From: Agriotes lineatus
Taxonomy: Eukaryota > Arthropoda > Insecta > Coleoptera > Elateridae
NCBI GenBank assembly: GCA_940337035.1
Contig: CALNHX010005227.1
Location: 1 to 64,000 of the forward strand
Length of the DNA: 64,000 bases
Direction: 5' to 3'
This document shows positions 48,481-62,087 of the stretch, one piece after another (position 1 is the stretch's first letter; every line of letters starts with the position of its first letter). The notes under the pieces are model-generated. The model was not told the DNA's origin. It searched no databases and was given only the letters and a program-made list of their open reading frames with translations. The position numbers and the translations under genes were made by a program.

Positions 48481-51019
48481 GCCATGCCGCCAAAATTTCG
48501 AGCCATGCCGCCAACATTTCGAGCCATGCCGCCATCATTTCGAGCCATGCCGCCAACCATTCGAGTCATGCCGCCAACATTTCGAGCTATGCCACCAACA
48601 TTTCGAGCCATGCCGCCAACATTTCGAGCCATGCCGCCAACATTTCGAGCCATGCCGCCATCATTTCGAGCCATGCCGCCAACATTTCGAGCCATGCCGC
48701 CAACATTTCGAGCCATGCCGCCAACATTTCGAGCCATGCCGCCAACATTTCGAGCTATGCCGCCAACATTTCGAGCCATGCCGGCAACATTTCAAGCCAT
48801 GCCGCCAACATTTCGAGCAATGCCGCCAACATTTCGAGCTATGCCGCCAACATTTCGAGCCATGCCGCCAACATTTCGAGCCATACCGCCAACATTTCGA
48901 GCTATGCCGCCAACACTTCGAGCCATGCCGCCAAGATTTTGAGTCATGCCGCCAACATTTCGAGCCATGCCGCCAACATTTCGAGCTATGCCGCCAACAT
49001 TTCGAGCCATGCCGGCAACATTTCGAGCCATGCCGCCAACATTTCGAGCAATGCCGCCAACATTTCGAGCAATGCCGCCAACATTTCAAGCCATGCCGCC
49101 AACATTTCGAGCCATGCCGCCAACATTTCGAGCCATGCCGCCAACATTTCGAGCTATGCCGCCAACACTTCGAGCCATGCCGCCAAGATTTTGAGTCATG
49201 CCGCCAACATTTCGAGCCATGCCGCCAACATTTCGAGCTATACCGCCAACATTTCGAGCCATGGCGGCAACATTTCGAGCCATGCCGGCAACATTTCGAG
49301 CCATGCCGCCAACATTTCGAGCCATGCCGCCAACATTTCGAGCTATGCCGCCAACACTTCGAGCCATGCCGCCAAGATTTTGAGTCATGCCGCCAACATT
49401 TCGAGCCATGCCGCCAACATTTCGAGCTATGCCGCCAACATTTCGAGCCATGCCGCCAACATTTCGAGCCATGCCGCCATCATTTCGAGCCATGCCGCCA
49501 ACCATTCGAGTCATGCCGCCAACATTTCGAGCCATGCCGCCAACATTTCGAGCCATGCCGCCAACATTTCGAGCTATGCCGCCAACACTTCGAGCCATGC
49601 CGCCAAGATTTTGAGTCATGCCGCCAACATTTCGAGCCATGCCGCCAACATTTCGAGCTATGCCGCCAACATTTCGAGCCATGCCGCCAACATTTCGAGC
49701 CATGCCGCCAACATTTCGAGCTATGTCGCCAACATTTCGAGCCATGCCGGCAACATTTCGAGCTATGCCACCAACATTTCGAGCCATGCCGCCAACATTT
49801 CGAGCCATGCCGCCAACATTTCGAGCTATGCCGCGAACATTTCGAAAAAGCCGCCAACATTTCGAGCCATGCCGCCAACATTTCGAGCCATGTCGCCAAC
49901 ATTTTGAGCCACGCCGCCTACATTTCGAGCCATGCCGCCAACACTTCGAGCCATGCCGCCAACATTTCGAGCCATGCCGCCAACATTTCGAGCTATGCCG
50001 GCAACATTTCGAGCCATGCCGCCAACATTTCGAGCCATGCCGCCAACATTTCGAGCTATGCCGCCAACATTTCGAGCCATGCCGGCAACATTTCGAGCCA
50101 TGCCGCCAACATTTCGAGCAATGCCGCCAACATTTCCAGCCATGCCGCCAACATTTCGAGCCATGCCGCCAACACTTCGAGCCATGCCGCCAACATTTTG
50201 AAAAAGCCGCCAACATTTCGAGCCATGCCGCCAACATTTCGAGTCATGTCGCCAACATTTTGAGCCACGCCGCCAACATTTGGAGCCACGCCGCCAACAT
50301 TTCGAGCCAAGGCGCCAACATTTCGAGCCATGCCGCAAACATTTCGAGCCATGCCGTCAACATTTCGAGCCATGCCGCCAACATTTCGAGCCATGCCGCC
50401 AACATTTCCAGCTATGCCGCCAACATTTCGAGCCATGCCACCAACATTTCGAGCCATGCCGCCAACATTTAGAGCCATGCCGCCAACATTTCGAGCAATG
50501 CCGCTAACATTTCGAGCTATGCCGCCAACATATCGAGCCATGCCGCCAACATTTCGAGCCATGCCGCCAACATTTCGAGCCATGCCGCCAACATTTCGAG
50601 CCATGCCGCTAACATTTCTAGCTATGCCGCCAACACTTCGAGCCATGCCGCCAACATTTCAAGCCATGCCGCCAACACTTTGAGCCATGCCGCCAAAATT
50701 TCGAGCCATCCCGCTAACACCTCGAGCCGTGCCGCCAACACTTCGAGCCATGCCGCCAACATTTTGAGCCATGCCGCCAACATTTCGAGCCATTCCGCTA
50801 ACACCTCGAGCCATGCCGCCAACACTTCGAGCCATGCCGCCAACATTTCGAGACATGCCGCCAACATTTCGAGCCATGCCGCCAACATTTCGAGCCATGC
50901 CGCCAACATTTTGAGCCATGCCGCCAACATTTCGAGCCATGTCGCCAACATTTCGAGCCATGCCGCCATCATTTCGAGCCATGCCACCAACATTTCGTGC
51001 CACGCTGCCAACATTTCGA
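48481..51019 (+). repeat. 2,539-bp higher-order repeat, pair II copy 1
   Basis: Second, separate pair of blocks with the 2,539-bp offset; the partner is 51,020-53,558. Translations of 48,661-49,089 and 49,086-50,237 are identical to those of 51,200-51,628 and 51,625-52,776, so identity is very high. It includes two AAAAAGCC units (49,845 and 50,201). A clear difference is CCAAGGCGCC near 50,310 versus CCATGGCGCC near 52,849. Confidence 0.88.
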
Positions 51020-53558
51020 GCAATGCCGCCAAAATTTCGAGCCATGCCGCCAACATTTCGAGCCATGCCGCCATCATTTCGAGCCATGCCGCCAACCATT
51101 CGAGTCATGCCGCCAACATTTCGAGCTATGCCACCAACATTTCGAGCCATGCCGCCAACATTTCGAGCCATGCCGCCAACATTTCGAGCCATGCCGCCAT
51201 CATTTCGAGCCATGCCGCCAACATTTCGAGCCATGCCGCCAACATTTCGAGCCATGCCGCCAACATTTCGAGCCATGCCGCCAACATTTCGAGCTATGCC
51301 GCCAACATTTCGAGCCATGCCGGCAACATTTCAAGCCATGCCGCCAACATTTCGAGCAATGCCGCCAACATTTCGAGCTATGCCGCCAACATTTCGAGCC
51401 ATGCCGCCAACATTTCGAGCCATACCGCCAACATTTCGAGCTATGCCGCCAACACTTCGAGCCATGCCGCCAAGATTTTGAGTCATGCCGCCAACATTTC
51501 GAGCCATGCCGCCAACATTTCGAGCTATGCCGCCAACATTTCGAGCCATGCCGGCAACATTTCGAGCCATGCCGCCAACATTTCGAGCAATGCCGCCAAC
51601 ATTTCGAGCAATGCCGCCAACATTTCAAGCCATGCCGCCAACATTTCGAGCCATGCCGCCAACATTTCGAGCCATGCCGCCAACATTTCGAGCTATGCCG
51701 CCAACACTTCGAGCCATGCCGCCAAGATTTTGAGTCATGCCGCCAACATTTCGAGCCATGCCGCCAACATTTCGAGCTATACCGCCAACATTTCGAGCCA
51801 TGGCGGCAACATTTCGAGCCATGCCGGCAACATTTCGAGCCATGCCGCCAACATTTCGAGCCATGCCGCCAACATTTCGAGCTATGCCGCCAACACTTCG
51901 AGCCATGCCGCCAAGATTTTGAGTCATGCCGCCAACATTTCGAGCCATGCCGCCAACATTTCGAGCTATGCCGCCAACATTTCGAGCCATGCCGCCAACA
52001 TTTCGAGCCATGCCGCCATCATTTCGAGCCATGCCGCCAACCATTCGAGTCATGCCGCCAACATTTCGAGCCATGCCGCCAACATTTCGAGCCATGCCGC
52101 CAACATTTCGAGCTATGCCGCCAACACTTCGAGCCATGCCGCCAAGATTTTGAGTCATGCCGCCAACATTTCGAGCCATGCCGCCAACATTTCGAGCTAT
52201 GCCGCCAACATTTCGAGCCATGCCGCCAACATTTCGAGCCATGCCGCCAACATTTCGAGCTATGTCGCCAACATTTCGAGCCATGCCGGCAACATTTCGA
52301 GCTATGCCACCAACATTTCGAGCCATGCCGCCAACATTTCGAGCCATGCCGCCAACATTTCGAGCTATGCCGCGAACATTTCGAAAAAGCCGCCAACATT
52401 TCGAGCCATGCCGCCAACATTTCGAGCCATGTCGCCAACATTTTGAGCCACGCCGCCTACATTTCGAGCCATGCCGCCAACACTTCGAGCCATGCCGCCA
52501 ACATTTCGAGCCATGCCGCCAACATTTCGAGCTATGCCGGCAACATTTCGAGCCATGCCGCCAACATTTCGAGCCATGCCGCCAACATTTCGAGCTATGC
52601 CGCCAACATTTCGAGCCATGCCGGCAACATTTCGAGCCATGCCGCCAACATTTCGAGCAATGCCGCCAACATTTCCAGCCATGCCGCCAACATTTCGAGC
52701 CATGCCGCCAACACTTCGAGCCATGCCGCCAACATTTTGAAAAAGCCGCCAACATTTCGAGCCATGCCGCCAACATTTCGAGTCATGTCGCCAACATTTT
52801 GAGCCACGCCGCCAACATTTGGAGCCACGCCGCCAACATTTCGAGCCATGGCGCCAACATTTCGAGCCATGCCGCAAACATTTCGAGCCATGCCGTCAAC
52901 ATTTCGAGCCATGCCGCCAACATTTCGAGCCATGCCGCCAACATTTCCAGCTATGCCGCCAACATTTCGAGCCATGCCACCAACATTTCGAGCCATGCCG
53001 CCAACATTTAGAGCCATGCCGCCAACATTTCGAGCAATGCCGCTAACATTTCGAGCTATGCCGCCAACATATCGAGCCATGCCGCCAACATTTCGAGCCA
53101 TGCCGCCAACATTTCGAGCCATGCCGCCAACATTTCGAGCCATGCCGCTAACATTTCTAGCTATGCCGCCAACACTTCGAGCCATGCCGCCAACATTTCA
53201 AGCCATGCCGCCAACACTTTGAGCCATGCCGCCAAAATTTCGAGCCATCCCGCTAACACCTCGAGCCGTGCCGCCAACACTTCGAGCCATGCCGCCAACA
53301 TTTTGAGCCATGCCGCCAACATTTCGAGCCATTCCGCTAACACCTCGAGCCATGCCGCCAACACTTCGAGCCATGCCGCCAACATTTCGAGACATGCCGC
53401 CAACATTTCGAGCCATGCCGCCAACATTTCGAGCCATGCCGCCAACATTTTGAGCCATGCCGCCAACATTTCGAGCCATGTCGCCAACATTTCGAGCCAT
53501 GCCGCCATCATTTCGAGCCATGCCACCAACATTTCGTGCCACGCTGCCAACATTTCGA
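51020..53558 (+). repeat. 2,539-bp higher-order repeat, pair II copy 2
   Basis: Tandem partner of 48,481-51,019 with the same marker order, including AAAAAGCC units at 52,384 and 52,740 and the ATATCGAGCC unit near 53,070. It breaks from copy 1 near 53,570, where an ATTTTGAGCC unit replaces AAAATTTCGAGCC. Confidence 0.88.
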
Positions 53559-56500
53559 GCAATGCCGCCAACATTTTGAGCCATGCCGCCAACACTTCCA
53601 GCTATGCCGCCAACATTTCGAGCCATGCCGTAACATTTCGAGCCATGACGCCAACACCTCGAGCCATGCCGCCAACATTTCGAGCCAGGCCGCCAACATT
53701 TCGTGCCACGCCGCCAACATTTTGAGCCATGCCGCCAACATTTCGAGCCTTGCCGCCAACATTTCGAGCTATGCCGCCAACATTTTGAGCCATGCCGCCA
53801 ACATTTCGAGCTATGCCGCCAACATTTTGAGCCATGCCGCCAACATTTCGAGCCATGCCGCCAACATTTTGAGCCATGCCGCCAACATTTCGGGCCATGC
53901 CGCCAACATTTCGAGCCATGCCGCCATCATTTCGAGCCATGCCGCCAACATTTCGAGTCATGCCGCCAACATTTCGAGCTATGCCACCAACATTTCGAGC
54001 CATGCCGCCAACATTTCGACCCATGCCGCCAACATTTCGAGCCATGCCGCCAACATTTCGTGCTAGGCCGCCAACACTTCGAGCTATGCCGCCAAGATTT
54101 TGAGTCATGCCGCCATTTCGAGCCATGCCGGCAACATTTCCAGCCATGCCGCCAACATTTCGAGCCATGCCGCCAACATTTCGAGCCATGCCGCCAACAT
54201 TTCGAGCCATGCCGTCAACATTTCGACCCATGCCGCCAACATTTCGAGCCATGCCGCCAACATTTCCAGCTATGCCGCCAAAATTTCGAGCCATGCCACC
54301 AACATTTCGAGCCATGCCGCCAACATTTAGAGCCATGCCGCCAACATTTCGAGCAATGCCGCTAACATTTCGAGCTATGCCGCCAACATATCGAGCCATG
54401 CCGCCAACATTTCGAGCCATGCCGCCAACATTTCGAGCCATGCCGCCAACATTTCGAGCCATGCCGCTAACATTTCTAGCTATGCCGCCAACACTTCGAG
54501 CCATGCCGCCAACATTTCAAGCCATGCCGCCAACATTTTGAGCCATGCCGCCAAAATTTCGAGCCATCCCGCTAACACCTCGAGCCGTGCCGCCAACACT
54601 TCGAGCCATGCCGCCAACATTTTGAGCCATGCCGCCAACATTTCGAGCCATTCCGCTAACACCTCGAGCCATGCCGCCAACACTTCGAGCCATGCCGCCA
54701 ACATTTCGAGACATGCCGCCAACATTTCGAGCCATGCCGCCAACATTTCGAGCCATGCCGCCAACATTTTGAGCCATGCCGCCAACATTTCGAGCCATGC
54801 CGCCAACATTTTGAGCCATGCCGCCAAAATTTCGAGCCATCCCGCTAACACCTCGAGCCGTGCCGCCAACACTTCGAGCCATGCCGCCAACATTTTGAGC
54901 CATGCCGCCAACATTTCGAGCCATTCCGCTAACACCTCGAGCCATGCCGCCAACACTTCGAGCCATGCCGCCAACATTTCGAGACATGCCGCCAACATTT
55001 CGAGCCATGCCGCCAACATTTCGAGCCATGCCGCCAACATTTTGAGCCATGCCGCAAACATTTCGAGCCATGCCGCCAACATTTCGAGCCAATGCCGCCA
55101 ACATTTCGAGCCATGCCACCAACATTTCGTGCCACGCTGCCAACATTTCGAGCAATGCCGCCAACATTTTGAGCCATGCCGCCAACACTTCCAGCTATGC
55201 CGCCAACATTTCGAGCCATGCCGTAACATTTCGAGCCATGACGCCAACACCTCGAGCCATGCCGCCAACATTTCGAGCCAGGCCGCCAACATTTCGTGCC
55301 ACGCCGCCAACATTTTGAGCCATGCCGCCAACATTTCGAGCCATGCCGCCAACATTTCGAGCTATGCCGCCAACATTTTGAGCCATGCCGCCAACATTTC
55401 GAGCTATGCCGCCAACATTTTGAGCCATGCCGCCAACATTTCGAGCCATGCCGCCAACATTTTGAGCCATGCCGCCAACATTTCGGGCCATGCCGCCAAC
55501 ATTTCGAGCCATGCCGCCATCATTTCGAGCCATGCCGCCAACATTTCGAGTCATGCCGCCAACATTTCGAGCTATGCCACCAACATTTCGAGCCATGCCG
55601 CCAACATTTCGACCCATGCCGCCAACATTTCGAGCCATGCCGCCAACATTTCGTGCTAGGCCGCCAACACTTCGAGCTATGCCGCCAAGATTTTGAGTCA
55701 TGCCGCCATTTCGAGCCATGCCGGCAACACTTCCAGCCATGCCGCCAACATTTCGAGCCATGCCGCCAACATTTCGAGCCATGCCGCCAACATTTCGAAA
55801 AAAACCGCCAACATTTCGAGCCATGCCGCCAACATTTCGACCCATGTCGCCAACATTTTGAGCCACGCCGCCAACATTTGGAGCCACGCCGCCAACGTTT
55901 CGAGCCATCCCGCCAACATTTCGAGCCATGCCGCCAACATTTCGAACCATGCCGCCAACATTTCTAGCCATGCCGCCAACATTTCGAGCCATGCCGCCAA
56001 CATTTCGAGCCATGCCGCCAACACCTCGAGCCATGCCGCCAACATATCGAGCCAGGCCGCCAACATTTCGTGCGACGCCGCCAACATTTCGAACCATGCC
56101 GCCAACACTTCGAGCCTTGCCGCCAACATTTCGAGCAATGCCGCCAACATTTCGAGCAATGCCGCCAACATTTCGAGCCATGCCGCCAACATTTCGAGCC
56201 ATGCCGCCAACATTTCGAGCCATGCCGCCAACATTTCGAGCTATGCCGCCAACACTTCGAGCCATGCCGCCAAGATTTTGAGTCATGCCGCCAACATTTC
56301 GAGCCATGCCGCCAACATTTCGAGCTATACCGCCAACATTTCGAGCCATGGCGGCAACATTTCGAGCCATGCCGGCAACATTTCGAGCCATGCCGCCAAC
56401 ATTTCGAGCCATGCCGCCAACATTTCGAGCTATGCCGCCAACACTTCGAGCCATGCCGCCAAGATTTTGAGTCATGCCGCCAACATTTCGAGCCATGCCG

Positions 56501-58840
56501 CCAACATTTCGAGCTATGCCGCCAACATTTCGAGCCATGCCACCAACATTTCGAGCCATGCCGCCATCATTTCGAGCCATGCCGCCAACCATTCGAGTCA
56601 TGCCGCCAACATTTCGAGCTATGCCACCAACATTTCGAGCCATGCCGCCAACATTTCGAGCCATGCCGCCAACATTTAGAGCCATGCCGCCAACATTTCG
56701 AGCAATGCCGCTAACATTTCGAGCTATGCCGCCAACATATCGAGCCATGCCGCCAACATTTCGAGCCATGCCGCCAACATTTCGAGCCATGCCGCCAACA
56801 TTTCGAGCCATGCCGCTAACATTTCTAGCTATGCCGCCAACACTTCGAGCCATGCCGCCAACATTTCAAGCCATGCCGCCAACATTTTGAGCCATGCCGC
56901 CAAAATTTCGAGCCATCCCGCTAACACCTCGAGCCGTGCCGCCAACACTTCGAGCCATGCCGCCAACATTTTGAGCCATGCCGCCAACATTTCGAGCCAT
57001 TCCGCTAACACCTCGAGCCATGCCGCCAACACTTCGAGCCATGCCGCCAACATTTCGAGACATGCCGCCAACATTTCGAGCCATGCCGCCAACATTTCGA
57101 GCCATGCCGCCAACATTTCGAGCCATCCCGCTAACACCTCGAGCCGTGCCGCCAACACTTCGAGCCATGCCGCCAACATTTTGAGCCATGCCGCCAACAT
57201 TTCGAGCCATTCCGCTAACACCTCGAGCCATGCCGCCAACACTTCGAGCCATGCCGCCAACATTTCGAGACATGCCGCCAACATTTCGAGCCATGGCGCC
57301 AACATTTCGAGCCATGCCGCCAACATTTTGAGCCATGCCGCAAACATTTCGAGCCATGCCGCCAACATTTCGAGCCAATGCCGCCAACATTTCGAGCCAT
57401 GCCACCAACATTTCGTGCCACGCTGCCAACATTTCGAGCAATGCCGCCAACATTTTGAGCCATGCCGCCAACACTTCCAGCTATGCCGCCAACATTTCGA
57501 GCCATGCCGTAACATTTCGAGCCATGACGCCAACACCTCGAGCCATGCCGCCAACATTTCGAGCCAGGCCGCCAACATTTCGTGCCACGCCGCCAACATT
57601 TTGAGCCATGCCGCCAACATTTCGAGCCATGCCGCCAACATTTCGAGCTATGCCGCCAACATTTTGAGCCATGCCGCCAACATTTCGAGCTATGCCGCCA
57701 ACATTTTGAGCCATGCCGCCAACATTTCGAGCCATGCCGCCAACATTTTGAGCCATGCCGCCAACATTTCGGGCCATGCCGCCAACATTTCGAGCCATGC
57801 CGCCAACATTTCGAGCCATGCCGCCAACATTTCGAGCAATGCCGCCAACATTTCGAGCCATGCCGCCAACATTTCGAGCCATGCCGCCAACATTTCGAGC
57901 CATGCCGCCAACATTTCGAGCTATGCCGCCAACACTTCGAGCCATGCCGCCAAGATTTTGAGTCATGCCGCCAACATTTCGAGCCATGCCGCCAACATTT
58001 CGAGCTATACCGCCAACATTTCGAGCCATGGCGGCAACATTTCGAGCCATGCCGGCAACATTTCGAGCCATGCCGCCAACATTTCGAGCCATGCCGCCAA
58101 CATTTCGAGCTATGCCGCCAACACTTCGAGCCATGCCGCCAAGATTTTGAGTCATGCCGCCAACATTTCGAGCCATGCCGCCAACATTTCGAGCTATGCC
58201 GCCAACATTTCGAGCCATGCCACCAACATTTCGAGCCATGCCGCCATCATTTCGAGCCATGCCGCCAACCATTCGAGTCATGCCGCCAACATTTCGAGCT
58301 ATGCCACCAACATTTCGAGCCATGCCGCCAACATTTCGAGCCATGCCGCCAACATTTAGAGCCATGCCGCCAACATTTCGAGCAATGCCGCTAACATTTC
58401 GAGCTATGCCGCCAACATATCGAGCCATGCCGCCAACATTTCGAGCCATGCCGCCAACATTTCGAGCCATGCCGCCAACATTTCGAGCCATGCCGCTAAC
58501 ATTTCTAGCTATGCCGCCAACACTTCGAGCCATGCCGCCAACATTTCAAGCCATGCCGCCAACATTTTGAGCCATGCCGCCAAAATTTCGAGCCATCCCG
58601 CTAACACCTCGAGCCGTGCCGCCAACACTTCGAGCCATGCCGCCAACATTTTGAGCCATGCCGCCAACATTTCGAGCCATTCCGCTAACACCTCGAGCCA
58701 TGCCGCCAACACTTCGAGCCATGCCGCCAACATTTCGAGACATGCCGCCAACATTTCGAGCCATGCCGCCAACATTTCGAGCCATGCCGCCAACATTTTG
58801 AGCCATGCCGCCAACATTTCGAGCCATGCCGCCAACATTT
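53559..58840 (+). repeat. U21 region with nested 1.68-, 2.29- and 4.03-kb duplications
   Basis: The segment from about 54,330 to 56,090 recurs at 58,360-60,120 (offset 4,029 bp), and 56,155-57,115 recurs at 57,835-58,795 (offset 1,680 bp, exactly 80 monomers). A +1-bp unit, GAGCCAATGCC, marks homologous positions at 55,091, 57,377, 59,120 and 62,368. A 1-bp-short unit, GCCGTAACATT, occurs near 53,628, 55,221, 57,507, 59,250 and 62,498. The A7 unit is at 55,798-55,804. Confidence 0.82.
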
Positions 58841-60752
58841 TGAGCCATGCCGCCAAAATTTCGAGCCATCCCGCTAACACCTCGAGCCGTGCCGCCAACA
58901 CTTCGAGCCATGCCGCCAACATTTTGAGCCATGCCGCCAACATTTCGAGCCATTCCGCTAACACCTCGAGCCATGCCGCCAACACTTCGAGCCATGCCGC
59001 CAACATTTCGAGACATGCCGCCAACATTTCGAGCCATGCCGCCAACATTTCGAGCCATGCCGCCAACATTTTGAGCCATGCCGCAAACATTTCGAGCCAT
59101 GCCGCCAACATTTCGAGCCAATGCCGCCAACATTTCGAGCCATGCCACCAACATTTCGTGCCACGCTGCCAACATTTCGAGCAATGCCGCCAACATTTTG
59201 AGCCATGCCGCCAACACTTCCAGCTATGCCGCCAACATTTCGAGCCATGCCGTAACATTTCGAGCCATGACGCCAACACCTCGAGCCATGCCGCCAACAT
59301 TTCGAGCCAGGCCGCCAACATTTCGTGCCACGCCGCCAACATTTTGAGCCATGCCGCCAACATTTCGAGCCATGCCGCCAACATTTCGAGCTATGCCGCC
59401 AACATTTTGAGCCATGCCGCCAACATTTCGAGCTATGCCGCCAACATTTTGAGCCATGCCGCCAACATTTCGAGCCATGCCGCCAACATTTTGAGCCATG
59501 CCGCCAACATTTCGGGCCATGCCGCCAACATTTCGAGCCATGCCGCCAACATTTCGAGCCATGCCGCCAACATTTCGAGTCATGCCGCCAACATTTCGAG
59601 CTATGCCACCAACATTTCGAGCCATGCCGCCAACATTTCGACCCATGCCGCCAACATTTCGAGCTATGCCGCCAACATTTCGTGCTAGGCCGCCAACACT
59701 TCGAGCTATGCCGCCAAGATTTTGAGTCATGCCGCCATTTCGAGCCATGCCGGCAACACTTCCAGCCATGCCGCCAACATTTCGAGCCATGCCGCCAACA
59801 TTTCGAGCCATGCCGCCAACATTTCGAAAAAAACCGCCAACATTTCGAGCCATGCCGCCAACATTTCGACCCATGTCGCCAACATTTTGAGCCACGCCGC
59901 CAACATTTGGAGCCACGCCGCCAACGTTTCGAGCCATCCCGCCAACATTTCGAGCCATGCCGCCAACATTTCGAACCATGCCGCCAACATTTCTAGCCAT
60001 GCCGCCAACATTTCGAGCCATGCCGCCAACATTTCGAGCCATGCCGCCAACACCTCGAGCCATGCCGCCAACATATCGAGCCAGGCCGCCAACATTTCGT
60101 GCGACGCCGCCAACATTTCGAGCCATGCCGCCAACATTTCGAGCCATGCCGCCAACTTTTCCAGGTATGCCGCCAACATTTCGAGCCATGCCGCCAACAT
60201 TTCGAGCCATGCTGCCAACATTTCGAGCTATGCCGCCAACATTTCGAGCCATGCCGCCAACATTTCGAGCCATGCCGCCAACATTTGGAGATATGCCGCC
60301 AATATTTCGAGCCATGCCGCCAACATTTCGAGCCATGCCGCCATCATTTTGAGCCATGCCGCCAACATTTCGAGGCATGCCGCCAACATTTCGAGCCATG
60401 CCGCCAACATTTCGAGCCATGCCGCCAACATTTCGAGCCATGCCGCCAACATTTCGAGCCATGCCGCCAACATTTCGAGCTATGCCGCCAACACTTCTAG
60501 CCATGCCGCCAACATTTCGAGTCATGCCGTTATTTCGAGCCATGCCGCAAACATTTCGAGCCATGCCGCCAACATTTCGAGCAATGACGCCAACATTTCC
60601 AGCCATGCCGCCAACATTTCGAGCCATGCCGCCAAAATTTCGAGCCATGCCGCCAACATTTCAAAAAAAACCGCTAACATTTCGAGCCATGCCGCCAACA
60701 TTTCGAGCAATGTCGCCAACATTTCGAGCCATGCCGCCAACATATCTAGCCA
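58840..60752 (+). repeat. 3,248-bp-spaced duplication, copy 1
   Basis: Matches 62,088-64,000 at an offset of 3,248 bp up to the window end. Translations of 59,224-60,648 and 62,472-63,896 differ at only a few residues. It contains the A7 unit at 59,827 and the A8 unit at 60,663. Confidence 0.87.
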
Positions 60753-60770
60753 TGCCGTCAACACTTTGAA
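60051..60770 (+). repeat. HOR-C core, right-arm copy (plus orientation)
   Basis: The variant order is CACCTCGAG (60,051), CATATCGAGCCAGG, CGTGCGACG, TTTTCCAGGTATG, CACTTCTAG, GAGTCATG plus a short unit, GCAATG, TTTCCAGCC and the A8 homopolymer unit (60,663), ending at GTCAACACTTTG (60,757). This is the order of left copies 1 and 2 read on the minus strand. The CACCT-to-homopolymer distance is 612 bp here and 591 bp in left copy 2, a difference of exactly one monomer. The part right of the homopolymer is shortened compared with the left arm. Confidence 0.83.
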
Positions 60771-62087
60771 CCATGCCGCCAACACTTCGAGCCATGCCGC
60801 CAACATTTCGAGCCATGCCGCCAACATTTCGAGCCATGCCGCCAACATTTGGAGCCACGCCGCCAACGTTTCGAGCCATCCCGCCAACATTTCGAGCCAT
60901 GCCGCCAACATATCGAACCATGCCGCCAACATTTCTAGCCATGCCGCCAACATTTTTAGCCATGCCGTCAACACTTTGAGCCATGCCGCCAACATTTCGA
61001 ACCATGCCGCCAACACTTCGAGCCTTGCCGCCAACATTTCGAGCAATGCCGCCAACATTTCGAGCAATGCCGCCAACATTTCGAGCCATGCCGCCAACAT
61101 TTCGAGCCATGCCGCCAACATTTCGAGCCATGCCGCCAACATTTCGAGCTATGCCGCCAACACTTCGAGCCATGCCGCCAAGATTTTGAGTCATGCCGCC
61201 AACATTTCGAGCCATGCCGCCAACATTTCGAGCTATATCGCCAACATTTCGAGCCATGGCGGCAACATTTCGAGCCATGCCGGCAACATTTCGAGCCATG
61301 CCGCCAACATTTCGAGCCATGCGGCCAACATTTCGAGCTATGCCGCCAACACTTCGAGCCATGCCGCCAAGATTTTGAGTCATGCCGCCAACATTTCGAG
61401 CCATTCCGCCAACATTTCGAGCTATGCCGCCAACATTTCGAGCCATGCCGCCAACATTTCGAGCCATGCCGCCATCATTTCGAGCCATGCCGCCAACCAT
61501 TCGAGTCATGCCGCCAACATTTCGAGCTATGACACCAACATTTCGAGCCATGCCGCCAACATTTCGAGCCATGCCGTCAACATTTCGAGCCATGCCGCCA
61601 ACATTTCGAGCTATGCCGCCAACACTTCGAGCCATGCCGCCAAGATTTTGAGTCATGCCGCCAACATTTCGAGCCATGCCGCCAACATTTCGAGCTATGC
61701 CGCCAACATTTCGAGCCATGCCGCCAACATTTCGAGCCATGCCGCCAACATTTCGAGCTATGCCGCCAACATTTCGAGCCATGCCGGCAACATTTCGAGC
61801 TATGCCACCAACATTTCGAGCCATGCCGCCAACATTTCGAGCCATGCCGCCAACATTTCGAGCTATGCCGCCAACATTTCGAAAAAGCCGCCAACATTTC
61901 GAGCCATGCCGCCAACATTTCGAGCCATGTCGCCAACATTTTGAGCCACGCCGCCAACATTTCGAGCCATGCCGCCAACACTTCGAGCCATGCCGCCAAC
62001 ATTTCGAGCCATGCCGCCAACATTTCGAGCTATGCCGGCAACATTTCGAGCCATGCCGCCAACATTTCGAGCCATGCCGCCAACATT
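60753..62087 (+). repeat. U21 segment between the 3,248-bp copies
   Basis: Contains a second TTGGAGCC/CGTTTCG/CATCCC/TTTCTAG/GTCAACACTTTG series (60,850-60,985), the ATATCGCC and CATGGCGGC markers near 61,235-61,262, the CCAACCATTCGAGTC marker near 61,495 and an AAAAAGCC unit at 61,882. It is composed of HOR pieces also seen at 45-53 kb. Nothing else was seen. Confidence 0.8.
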
